64,000 nt of DNA from Microbacterium testaceum (GTDB taxonomy: Bacteria > Actinomycetota > Actinomycetes > Actinomycetales > Microbacteriaceae), in assembly GCF_020781835.1 (NCBI RefSeq), contig NZ_JAJGNJ010000003.1:372001-436000 (forward strand). The letters run 5' to 3'. Shown here in pieces: positions 1-8,010 of the stretch; positions within the stretch are counted from its first letter, which is position 1; each line of letters begins with the position of its first letter. The notes under the pieces were generated by a model. It was given only the letters and a program-made list of their open reading frames with translations, did not search any database and was not told the origin of the DNA. Made by a program: the position numbers and the translations under genes.

Positions 1-1367
1 GTGGGCGCCAGATCGGCCTCGTGCCCCAGGACCCGATGTCCAATCTCAACCCGGTCGCGAAGATCGGCACGCAGGTCGCCGAGACACTCCTCGCCCACGG
101 CCTCGCCGAACGCGGCACGGTCAAGGGCAAGGTCGTCGACGCGCTCGAGGCCGCCGGGCTCCCGGATGCCGAGAAGCGGGCCTCGCAGTACCCGCACGAG
201 TTCTCCGGCGGCATGCGTCAGCGCGCCCTCATCGCGATCGGCCTCGCGTGCCGTCCGCGGCTGCTCATCGCCGACGAACCGACCAGCGCGCTCGATGTGA
301 CGGTGCAGCAGACGATCCTCGACCAGATCGACAGGCAGACCAAAGAGCTCGGCGCCGCCGTGCTGCTCATCACGCACGACCTCGGGCTCGCCGCCGAGCG
401 CGCCTCGCGCGTCGTCGTGATGCACCGCGGGCGCGTCGTCGAGCAGGGCCCGGCGCGGCAGATCCTCGAGGACCCGCAGCACGCCTACACGAAGTCGCTC
501 GTCGCCGCCGCTCCGTCGGTCGCGGCCGTGCGCCTGCGGCCCGAGGACTTCCGAGGCGAGCGCGACAGCACCGCCCCGCGCGACCACATCGTCGAGATCC
601 AGGGCCTGACCAAGGTGTACCCGGCCCGAGGGAAGGCGGAGGACTTCCGCGCCGTCGACGACGTGTCGCTGTCGATCCCGCGCGGGCAGACCGTCGCGAT
701 CGTCGGGGAGTCGGGCTCGGGCAAGACCACGACCGCCCGCATGCTGCTGAAGGTCGTCGAGCCGACCAGCGGCTCGATCCGTTTCGACGGCCAGGACATC
801 GGAGCTCTCAAGGGCGAGGCTCTGCGTCAGTTCCGCCAGAAGGTCCAGCCCATCTTCCAAGACCCGTACTCGAGCCTGAACCCGATGTTCACGGTCGAGC
901 GGATCATCGAGGAGCCCCTCTCCTTCTATAAGCGGGGGTCACGGGCGGACCGTCAGAAGCGGGTGCGCCAGCTCCTCGACGACGTGGCCCTGCCGGCATC
1001 CATGCTCCGTCGCTACCCGTCCGAGCTGTCGGGCGGACAGCGGCAGCGTGTCGCGATCGCGCGGGCCCTGGCCCTTTCGCCCGAACTCATCGTGTGCGAC
1101 GAGCCGGTGTCGGCGCTGGACGTCCTCGTGCAGGCGCAGATCCTCCAGCTGCTCGGCGACCTGCAGCGCGAATACGGCCTCAGCTACCTCTTCATCTCGC
1201 ACGACCTCGCCGTCGTGCGCCTCATCAGCGACTACGTGTGCGTCATGAAGGACGGGCGCCTCGTTGAGGCGGCCTCCAGCGAAGAGGTCTTCACCAACCC
1301 CCGCGATCCGTACACGCGGCGGCTGCTGGCATCCATCCCCGGCAACGAGCTGGGTCTCGCGGGGTAG
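1..1367 (+). CDS. Dipeptide/oligopeptide-type ABC transporter, fused double ATPase (5' end missing)
   Basis: The frame is open from the window edge, so the start codon and first Walker A lie outside. The visible part opens with the Q-loop of the first nucleotide-binding domain ([11 protein letters not shown]), then signature [11 protein letters not shown], Walker [14 protein letters not shown] and switch His in [10 protein letters not shown] complete second domain follows: Walker [12 protein letters not shown]-loop [10 protein letters not shown], signature [15 protein letters not shown], Walker [12 protein letters not shown], switch ISHDLAVV. Both carry the oligopeptide-type C-terminal extension ([12 protein letters not shown]). 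This is a DppD-DppF fusion energising a peptide, opine or nickel type importer. It converges on the permease/binding-protein operon at 1560-5268 rather than sharing its transcript, so it may power that system or one encoded to the left. Confidence 0.93.
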   Translation, partial: GRQIGLVPQDPMSNLNPVAKIGTQVAETLLAHGLAERGTVKGKVVDALEAAGLPDAEKRASQYPHEFSGGMRQRALIAIGLACRPRLLIADEPTSALDVTVQQTILDQIDRQTKELGAAVLLITHDLGLAAERASRVVVMHRGRVVEQGPARQILEDPQHAYTKSLVAAAPSVAAVRLRPEDFRGERDSTAPRDHIVEIQGLTKVYPARGKAEDFRAVDDVSLSIPRGQTVAIVGESGSGKTTTARMLLKVVEPTSGSIRFDGQDIGALKGEALRQFRQKVQPIFQDPYSSLNPMFTVERIIEEPLSFYKRGSRADRQKRVRQLLDDVALPASMLRRYPSELSGGQRQRVAIARALALSPELIVCDEPVSALDVLVQAQILQLLGDLQREYGLSYLFISHDLAVVRLISDYVCVMKDGRLVEAASSEEVFTNPRDPYTRRLLASIPGNELGLAG

Positions 1368-1412
1368 CCGGGCCGTCTCTTCTGTGGTGCGGGTCGCATC
1401 CCGCGGGGGCTC

Positions 1413-1482
1413 GTCCCACTTTCGGCAGAGCATGTCCCACTTATGGCCGCCTCACGGCCCCCCAGACAGCAAAAAGTGGGAC
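1413..1482. repeat. Intergenic element with three copies of GTCCCACTT
   Basis: Between the converging ATPase and permease genes a 9-10 bp word occurs three times: GTCCCACTTT at 1413-1422, GTCCCACTT at 1434-1442, and the inverted copy AAAGTGGGAC at 1473-1482. The outer copies can pair as a long-loop hairpin. It may act as a bidirectional terminator, but there is no T-run and the loop is large; it looks more like a dispersed intergenic repeat. Confidence 0.6.
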
Positions 1483-1559
1483 AAGGGATGCCACACATCC
1501 ACGCCACAGCCCGCCCTACCGCCGCCATAGCCACAGCGGAGCCGGGGAGCCGCGCGCGG

Positions 1560-2519
1560 CTACCGCGCGCGGGTGCGGGGGTCCATCGCCTCGCGCAGCG
1601 ACTCTCCGAGCAGCGTGAAGCCCAGCGCCGTCACGGCGATGCAGATGCCGGGGAGGAACGCCAGCCACGGCGCGATCGCGAGCTCGGCCTGCGCGTACGT
1701 GAGCATGCGCCCCCACTCGGCGGTCTGCGGCAGCCCGCCGCCGAGACCGAGGAACGACAGCGCCGCGGCGTCGATGACCGCGGTCGCGAGGGTCAGGGTG
1801 CCCTGCACGATGACCGGCCCCACGCTGTTGGGCAGGACGTGCGTCATCGTGATCGTGCGGCGACTGAGGCCCAGGGTCTGCGCCGAGAGCACGTAGTCGG
1901 CGCCGCGCTGCTGCAGCATCGAGGCGCGCAACAGGCGCGCGAAGACCGGCACCTGTGACGCGCCGATGGCGATCATGATCGCTAGCTGGCTCTGCCCGAG
2001 GATCGCGGCGATCGAGACGGCCAGCAGCAGGTTCGGCACCGACAGCAGGATGTCGACGAAGCGCATGACGAGCACGTCGACCCAGCCGCCGAACATTCCA
2101 GCGAGAAGACCCAGCGCCATGCCTCCGAGGAGGCCCATCGCCGTGGAGATCACGCCGATCTGCAGCGACGCCTGCGCGCCCCAGATGAGCTTGGAGAGCA
2201 CGTCGCCGCCGAAGCGGTCGAGGCCGAGGGGGAACTCCGGCAGCTCGCCGGGCCCGGGGATGTCGGTCGGTGTGATGAAGCGCTGGCCGGGCAGCGACTC
2301 GGCCGGGTACGGGGCGAGCAGCGGCGCGAGCGCCGCGACGAGCAGGAACGCCACGACGATGATCGCGCCGATCCATGCCACGGGGCTGCGGCGCAGCCGC
2401 TGGAAGACGTCGTGCCAGAAACCGCCGCGCGACGTGGCAGACAACAGCTGGCTGTCGACCACGGCGTTGTCGTCGACGGGGCCGCCGCTGGGGGCGGGAG
2501 GGAGGATGCCGGAACTCAA
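1560..2519 (-). CDS. ABC transporter permease, DppC type
   Basis: Inner-membrane permease, 319 aa, of the BPD_transp_1 family of peptide/nickel importers. An N-terminal membrane segment (AWIGAIIVVAFLLVAALAPLL) is followed by a periplasmic loop with the family motif PLGLDRFGGDVLSK. Four to five further membrane helices follow, and the cytoplasmic EAA loop is around QTLGLSRRTITMTHVLPN. I chose the TTG at 2517-2519 because it overlaps the stop of the upstream permease (TTGA), which implies translational coupling; a GTG about 17 codons downstream is the alternative. It pairs with the DppB-type subunit at 2516-3520 and receives substrate from the binding protein at 3604-5268. Confidence 0.9.
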   Translation of the reverse strand: MSSGILPPAPSGGPVDDNAVVDSQLLSATSRGGFWHDVFQRLRRSPVAWIGAIIVVAFLLVAALAPLLAPYPAESLPGQRFITPTDIPGPGELPEFPLGLDRFGGDVLSKLIWGAQASLQIGVISTAMGLLGGMALGLLAGMFGGWVDVLVMRFVDILLSVPNLLLAVSIAAILGQSQLAIMIAIGASQVPVFARLLRASMLQQRGADYVLSAQTLGLSRRTITMTHVLPNSVGPVIVQGTLTLATAVIDAAALSFLGLGGGLPQTAEWGRMLTYAQAELAIAPWLAFLPGICIAVTALGFTLLGESLREAMDPRTRAR

Positions 2520-3520
2520 CTGACTCTCACTCTCGGGTCGATGACGCTGTACGACAGGTCGACGAGCAGGTTGATCAGGGCGTAGGCGATGGCGATGAAG
2601 ATGATGAAGCCCTGCAGGACGGGGAAGTCCCGAGTGAAGATCGCGCGCGCCAGGAACTGCCCGATCCCCGGGAACGCGAACACCGTCTCGGTGAGCACCG
2701 CCCCGGCGATCAGCAGGCCCGCCTGCAGACCGACCGTCGTGATGACGGGGAGCATGGCGTTGCGGAGGATGAAACGGTTGCGCAGCGTGGACTGCGCGAT
2801 GCCTTTGGCCCGGCCCGTCCGCACGTAGTCGGCGTTCTGCACCTCCAGCACCGACGCGCGCGTGATGCGCACGATGATCGCGAGAGGGATGGTGCCGAGG
2901 GCGAGGGCCGGCAGCACCAGGTGCAGCACGGCATCCCAGGCCGCGTCGAACTCGCCCGTGATCAGGCCGTCGAAGACATACAGGTTCGTGTAGTGCGTCG
3001 CGTCGATGCGGGGATTCTGCCGCCCGTCCGAGGGCAGCCACCCGAGCTGCACCGCGAAGACGTACTTGAGGATGAACGCGAGGAAGAACACCGGGATCGT
3101 GATGCCGATGAGGCTCAGCACCACGGCGATGTGATCCCACGCCTTGCCGTGGCGACGTGCGGCCCAGTACCCGAGCGGGATGCCGATGCCCACCGCCACG
3201 ATCAGCGCGCCGATCGACAGTTCGAGGGTGGCCGGGAACCGACGCCAGAACTCCTCCAGCACGGGACGACCGGTCTGGATGGAGGAACCGAAATCACCCG
3301 AGAGCAGCCGCCCGAGCCACGTGAAGTACTGCACGTACAGCGGCTCGTTGAAGCCGTACAGCTCGTTGATGCGGGCGACGGCCTCAGGGGTGGCCCGCTC
3401 GCCGAGCAGGGCGACCGCGGGGCCGCCCGGCAGCGCGCGGACCCAGAGGAACAGAAGGACGGAAAGCCCGAACAGGGTCGGGACGAGCAGGAGCAGACGC
3501 CTGCCGATGGTGCGGAGCAC
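2516..3520 (-). CDS. ABC transporter permease, DppB type
   Basis: Inner-membrane permease, 334 aa. It begins with the typical DppB N-terminus (RRLLLLVPTLFGLSVLLFLW), has the large extracellular segment with the conserved LYGFNEPLYVQYFTW stretch, then five membrane helices with the EAA-type loop near TGRAKGIAQSTLRNRF. The C-terminus LVDLSYSVIDPRVRVS is characteristic of this subunit. The ATG at 3518-3520 is the natural family start. It sits 83 bp downstream of the binding-protein gene and overlaps the DppC-type gene by 4 bp, so the order is binding protein, DppB, DppC. Confidence 0.93.
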   Translation of the reverse strand: MLRTIGRRLLLLVPTLFGLSVLLFLWVRALPGGPAVALLGERATPEAVARINELYGFNEPLYVQYFTWLGRLLSGDFGSSIQTGRPVLEEFWRRFPATLELSIGALIVAVGIGIPLGYWAARRHGKAWDHIAVVLSLIGITIPVFFLAFILKYVFAVQLGWLPSDGRQNPRIDATHYTNLYVFDGLITGEFDAAWDAVLHLVLPALALGTIPLAIIVRITRASVLEVQNADYVRTGRAKGIAQSTLRNRFILRNAMLPVITTVGLQAGLLIAGAVLTETVFAFPGIGQFLARAIFTRDFPVLQGFIIFIAIAYALINLLVDLSYSVIDPRVRVS

Positions 3521-3603
3521 GGGGTCTCACAGGGCTCGGGGGCGGGGGGACGCGGGAGACCGCGGGCCGGCGACGGTGGGGTCGCCGGCCCGCGGCATCC
3601 GGA

Positions 3604-5268
3604 TCACTCGGTGAGTTCGATCTCGTTGTACACCTCGTCCTGCACCGGGCTGGCCGGGTAGGACTTCACGCGCGGAGCGAAGGCGAGCGTCGGCACGGGG
3701 TTGGCCAGCGGCACACCGGGCAGGAACTGCGCGATCTGCTCGTTGACGTCCTGGTACGCCGGCTCCTGCTCCGACTCGGTCGCGAGGCCGCGGGCCGAGG
3801 TGAGGGCCGAGAACAGCTCGGGGTTGTCGAAGCCCCACTCGTTCGAGGCACCACCGAAGAACGTCCCCACGAAGTTGTCGGGGTCGTTGTAGTCGCCGGT
3901 CCAGCCGAGCAGGTGGATGCCGTGCTGCGCGCCGCCCTGGATGAGGTCGAGGTACTCGCCCCACTCGTTCGACACGGGGTTCACGACGATGCCGACGGCC
4001 TGGAGCTGCGACTGCAGGTTCGTGAAGATCTGCTCGGGGTTGGGCATGTACGGACGCGAGATGTTCACGGGGTAGTTGAACGTCAGCGTGAGCGGGTTGG
4101 CCTCGGTGAAGCCGGCCTCGGCCAGCAGCGCCGTGGCGGCCTCCGGATCGAAGTCGTACGTGGTGACGTCGGGGTTGAAGCCGATGACGCTGTCGGGCAT
4201 GAACTGGGATGCCACGGTGGTGCCCTCGGGCAGCACCTGGGTGACCAGCTGCTCCTTGTCGATGGCGTGGGCGATCGCCTGGCGCACGCGCGGGTCGGCC
4301 AGCGCCGGGTCGGCCTGGTTCATGCCGAGGTACAGGATGTTGAACGGGTCGCGGTTGACGAGCATGTAGCCCGCGCTCTCGAGGGCCCCCAGGTCGGCGG
4401 GGGCGACGAGGTCGTAGCCGTCGATCGAACCGGACTCGAGCGCCTGACGGCGGGCGGTGGTGTCGCCGATCACGCGGAAGATGACCTGCTGCACCTGCCC
4501 CTGCTCGCCCCAGTAGCCGTCGTAGGCGCTGACGGTCGCCTCGGCGCCGGGCTCCCACGATTCGAACATGAACGGACCGGTGCCGGTCGGGTGCCCCTGG
4601 GCGTATTCGCTGAGGGTCGGTGCCTCGGAGGTGCCGCCCACGTCGTCGGCCGCGTACTCCTCGAGGGCCGTGGGGCTCTGGATTGCGAACGCCGGGAGCG
4701 AGAGGGCCGGGATGAAGCCGGCGAACGGCTCGGTCTGGCTGATCGTGACCTCGGTCGGGCTCGCGGCGTCACACCCGCCGTAGATGGAGGTGCCGGTGTC
4801 GGCGTAGCCGCGCATGATCTTGCCCCAGTAATAGGACAGGCTCTCGGACTGGGCGATACCGGTGAAGTTGTTCTGGCGGTCGAAGTTGAAGCACACGGCC
4901 TCGGCGTTGAACTCGGTGCCGTCGTGGAAGGTCACGCCCTCTTTGAGCTGGAAGGTGTAGGACAGACCGTCTTCGGACTGCTCCCAGCTCTCGGCGAGCA
5001 TCGGCGCGGGGTCGGCCGTCCCGGGCTCGACGCCGACGAGGCCTTCGAAGATCTGGCGCGAGATACGGAACGACTCGCCGTCGCTCGCGAACGCCGGGTC
5101 GAGGCTGGACGGGTCGCCCGACGCGCCGAACACGAACGTCGAGTCAACGTCTCCGGTGGCGCCGCCGCCGTCGTCGTCGCGCTGGCTGGTGCAGGCCGAG
5201 AGGGCGAGCGCACCGATGGCGAGCGCCGAGCCGCCGATGAGCAGGCGTCGTCGAAGAGAACCTTGCAT
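3604..5268 (-). CDS. ABC transporter substrate-binding lipoprotein, family 5 (DppA/OppA type)
   Basis: Extracellular solute-binding protein, 554 aa, of the SBP_bac_5 family. It starts with a lipoprotein signal: basic n-region, hydrophobic core GGSALAIGALALSAC and lipobox cysteine near residue 27. The mature part shows SLDPAFASDGESF, the family hallmark TFQLKEGVTFHDGTEFNAE, and the conserved DPRVRQAIAHAIDKEQL segment. ATG 5266-5268 was chosen because GGAAGG lies about 9 bp upstream and the signal peptide starts there, although the frame stays open further upstream. It is the first gene of the leftward importer operon. Ligand unknown; the family takes up peptides, opines, sugars or nickel. Confidence 0.92.
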   Translation of the reverse strand: MQGSLRRRLLIGGSALAIGALALSACTSQRDDDGGGATGDVDSTFVFGASGDPSSLDPAFASDGESFRISRQIFEGLVGVEPGTADPAPMLAESWEQSEDGLSYTFQLKEGVTFHDGTEFNAEAVCFNFDRQNNFTGIAQSESLSYYWGKIMRGYADTGTSIYGGCDAASPTEVTISQTEPFAGFIPALSLPAFAIQSPTALEEYAADDVGGTSEAPTLSEYAQGHPTGTGPFMFESWEPGAEATVSAYDGYWGEQGQVQQVIFRVIGDTTARRQALESGSIDGYDLVAPADLGALESAGYMLVNRDPFNILYLGMNQADPALADPRVRQAIAHAIDKEQLVTQVLPEGTTVASQFMPDSVIGFNPDVTTYDFDPEAATALLAEAGFTEANPLTLTFNYPVNISRPYMPNPEQIFTNLQSQLQAVGIVVNPVSNEWGEYLDLIQGGAQHGIHLLGWTGDYNDPDNFVGTFFGGASNEWGFDNPELFSALTSARGLATESEQEPAYQDVNEQIAQFLPGVPLANPVPTLAFAPRVKSYPASPVQDEVYNEIELTE

Positions 5269-5512
5269 TTTCTGTTGCCTTCCGGGGGGTGGAAAGGAGG
5301 AGGTCGACGGCGCTGTCACGCCTTCGTGCCGCGCTCCGTTTTGCTGTTCCCCCGACCGTACAGGCAGACGCGCGTCTCGCCCATTGCTCGCGTGTATCGA
5401 TCGTGTTTCGGCCGATCGGCATCCTGCCCCGTTCCGGCTCCGTTGACTGAGCAGAGCGCGTACCCGCCGCCCGTGTTCCTCAGCGCCACGCTCACCCCAC
5501 GGGCGTGAGGGG

Positions 5513-6343
5513 TCAGCGGGAGCGGACGACCGCCGACCAGACGGGGAACTCGGGGTCGTGCGCGGGCCAGACCTCGGTGCCGTGCGTGCGGTGCAGGGCC
5601 GCGAGGCGCGCGACAGCGCGATCGGCACGCGCGGGACCGTCGGCGCCGATCGTCGAACCGCAACGGACCTCGTGCTCGACGTTGCCGAGCAGGTCCGCGG
5701 CGTCGCCGGCGAGGACGACCGTGCGCTCGGGCAGCTCCACGACGAACGACTGGTGCCCGGGCGTGTGTCCGGACGTGTCGATCGCGGTGAGACCCGCGGC
5801 GAGGGGCGTATCGCCGTCCAGCAGGCCGAGCGTCAGGCCGTCGCGGTCGAGGTCGTCGGGGAAGACGAACGCCTCGCGCGGGTCGGTGTTCTCGGCGACG
5901 TGCTGCCACTCGCGTCGCTGCAGCAGCAGCGGCTGGTCGGGGGCGAGCAGGCGTGCGGCACCGGTGTGGTCGAAGTGCGCGTGGGTGAGCAGTGCCGCGG
6001 CGAGATCGGCGAGGTCGAGCCCGGCCTCGGCGATCTGGTCGACGAGCGGATCGCCGGGCGGGACGATCGGCGCGTAGTTCTCGTAGTCGAAGGAGACCGT
6101 CCGCACCGCGCGATCGCGGATGCGTGCGGGATCGAACCCGCCGTCGACGAGCACCCACCCCGCGTCGAACACGACGGCCACCGCCGTCACGGGCTCCATC
6201 AGATGCCGGAAACGGCTCCCGCCGTGCAGCGACACCGCCTCGGCCACGGCCTCGAACCCGACCACCATCGGGACGAGACGGCGCGGCCGGCCGCGCAGCC
6301 GCAGGGGCGGCAGTGCCGCGGCGTCGAGGACGGTCGAACTCAC
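5513..6343 (-). CDS. Metallo-beta-lactamase-fold hydrolase (lactonase-like)
   Basis: 276 aa protein of the MBL superfamily. The zinc motif is HAHFDHTGA (HxHxDH) near residue 115, followed by TSGHTPGHQSFV (third ligand His), AGDAADLL (bridging Asp) and a C-terminal AHDPEFP (last His). The arrangement resembles N-acyl-homoserine-lactonase and related MBL hydrolases, but the substrate cannot be read from sequence. The GTG at 6341-6343 overlaps the stop of the allophanate hydrolase gene (GTGA), making this the last gene of the carboxylase operon. Its place there suggests a role tied to that pathway, perhaps hydrolysis of a cyclic or ester side product. Confidence 0.85.
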   Translation of the reverse strand: MSSTVLDAAALPPLRLRGRPRRLVPMVVGFEAVAEAVSLHGGSRFRHLMEPVTAVAVVFDAGWVLVDGGFDPARIRDRAVRTVSFDYENYAPIVPPGDPLVDQIAEAGLDLADLAAALLTHAHFDHTGAARLLAPDQPLLLQRREWQHVAENTDPREAFVFPDDLDRDGLTLGLLDGDTPLAAGLTAIDTSGHTPGHQSFVVELPERTVVLAGDAADLLGNVEHEVRCGSTIGADGPARADRAVARLAALHRTHGTEVWPAHDPEFPVWSAVVRSR

Positions 6344-8010
6344 GCCGTGGCCGCCCGATACGCGCGCCACCCGCCGTGCGCGGTGATGTCGGTCGCGCCC
6401 TCGAGCGCCACCGCCTCGCACAGGAATCCGGCGACGCTCGATCCGTCCGCGAGCACGGCGGAACCGATCCCCATGGGCGCGGGCAGATCCGCGACGAAGC
6501 GTCCGAATCCCGCGGCCGGCAGCCGCCACACCTCCCCCGCGATCGCGGCGCCGCCCTCCGCCGCGCGGGCGAGGCCGGGCTTGGGCGGAACCGTGTCGAG
6601 GGCGTACAGCCGGTACTGCGCCGCGGTCTCCACCTCGGCCACGAACGTTCCGCCCGCGGCGACGAGCTGGTGGTTCAGCGGCTGCCCGCGCAGGTGCGCG
6701 CCCACGACCAGCAGGTCGACGGACGGCGCCTGGATGCGCTCGGCGAGCTGCGCGAGCGTGCGGTCGGCGAACGGCGCGCCGGTCAGCATCACGCCGAAGG
6801 CGCGCCCGCCGACCACGCCGGCGGGGACGGCGAGGGCGCTGCGGTCGAGGAGGTTCGCGAAGTTCGTGTACCGGCCCATGCGACTGTTCGCGCCGACCGG
6901 GTCGGCGGCGACCTCGTCGAGGGTCGGATGCCACGTGGTCGTGGGCGTGAGCAGCGCCACCGTGCCCTCGAGTCGGCGCAGTCCCTCGGCGCCGAGGCGG
7001 TCGAGACGCTCGCGGTCGCGGAAGTAGTCCGCCGCCCGCGCCTCGGCGCCGGCGAGCACGATCGCCGACACGGTGGGATCGAGGTCGGTGCCGACGAGCT
7101 CGGGGTGGGCGGCGATGAAGTCGCCCACGGCCGCCGTGCGCTCGGCGACGAACGCCCCGCCGTACAGCAGCGACGCGGCCTCGAGGAGCGGCGCGATGTC
7201 GACCTCGACGATCTCGACGCCGGAGGCGGCGAGCGCAGCGACGACGCCGGCGAAGGCCTCAGCCCACCCGTCGGCGAGACCCTCGAGGTGCTCGGCGGTC
7301 GGGACGGCCACGCGCGGGCGGGCGTCGAGCGGCGGGGCGGGGCGGTCCTCGCGACCGAGCGGGTCGATGCCGTCGGGACCGGCCATGAGCTCGGCCGCGG
7401 CGCGCGCGGCCCCGAGGTCGCGCGCGAACACGGTGACGCAGTCGAGGGTGCGGCAGGCCGGCACGACGCCGGTGGCCGGCACGAGCCCCACCGTGGGCTT
7501 GACCCCGACGATGCCGTTCAGCGCCGCGGGGACGCGTCCGGAACCGGCGGTGTCGGTGCCGAGCGCGAGATCGACGATGCCCAAGGCCACCGCGACGGCC
7601 GAACCCGAGCTGGAGCCGCCCGAGATGCGGGTCGGGTCCCACGCGTTGCGCACGGCGCCGAACGGGCTGCGGGTGCCGACGAGACCGGTGGCGAACTGGT
7701 CGAGGTTGGTCTTGCCCATCACGACGGCCCCCGCGGCGCGAAGGCGCGCCACCGAGGTCGCGTCACGCTCGGGACGGTACGCGTACTCGCGGCTCCCGGC
7801 CGTCGTCGGCATCCCCTCGACGTCGATGTTGTCCTTCACCGCGACGACCGTGCCTGCAAGCGGCAGGTGCTCGCCCGCGGCGACGCCGAGGTCGACCTCG
7901 GCCGCCTCGGCGAGAGCGTCGTCCTCGTCGCGGACGGTGATCCACACCTCGGGGCGGTCGACCTCGCGCATCCGGGCGTAGGCGGCCCGCACCCGCTCGA
8001 CGGCGCTCAC
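6340..8010 (-). CDS. atzF: Allophanate hydrolase
   Basis: 556 aa amidase-signature enzyme that hydrolyses allophanate to carbon dioxide and ammonia, the last step after the carboxylase and deiminase. The catalytic Lys is in VAVKDNIDVEG, and the Ser-cisSer-Lys triad is completed by GGSSSGSAVAVALG and DTAGSGRVPAA. The family-specific C-terminal domain follows after about residue 450 (GAHLRGQPLNHQL, then EVWRLPAAGFGRFV). GTG 8008-8010 overlaps the stop of the carboxylase gene (GTGA). Length and two-domain layout match AtzF. Gene order with a biotin carboxylase and two DUF1989 genes fits guanidine or urea assimilation. Confidence 0.95.
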   Translation of the reverse strand: MSAVERVRAAYARMREVDRPEVWITVRDEDDALAEAAEVDLGVAAGEHLPLAGTVVAVKDNIDVEGMPTTAGSREYAYRPERDATSVARLRAAGAVVMGKTNLDQFATGLVGTRSPFGAVRNAWDPTRISGGSSSGSAVAVALGIVDLALGTDTAGSGRVPAALNGIVGVKPTVGLVPATGVVPACRTLDCVTVFARDLGAARAAAELMAGPDGIDPLGREDRPAPPLDARPRVAVPTAEHLEGLADGWAEAFAGVVAALAASGVEIVEVDIAPLLEAASLLYGGAFVAERTAAVGDFIAAHPELVGTDLDPTVSAIVLAGAEARAADYFRDRERLDRLGAEGLRRLEGTVALLTPTTTWHPTLDEVAADPVGANSRMGRYTNFANLLDRSALAVPAGVVGGRAFGVMLTGAPFADRTLAQLAERIQAPSVDLLVVGAHLRGQPLNHQLVAAGGTFVAEVETAAQYRLYALDTVPPKPGLARAAEGGAAIAGEVWRLPAAGFGRFVADLPAPMGIGSAVLADGSSVAGFLCEAVALEGATDITAHGGWRAYRAATA

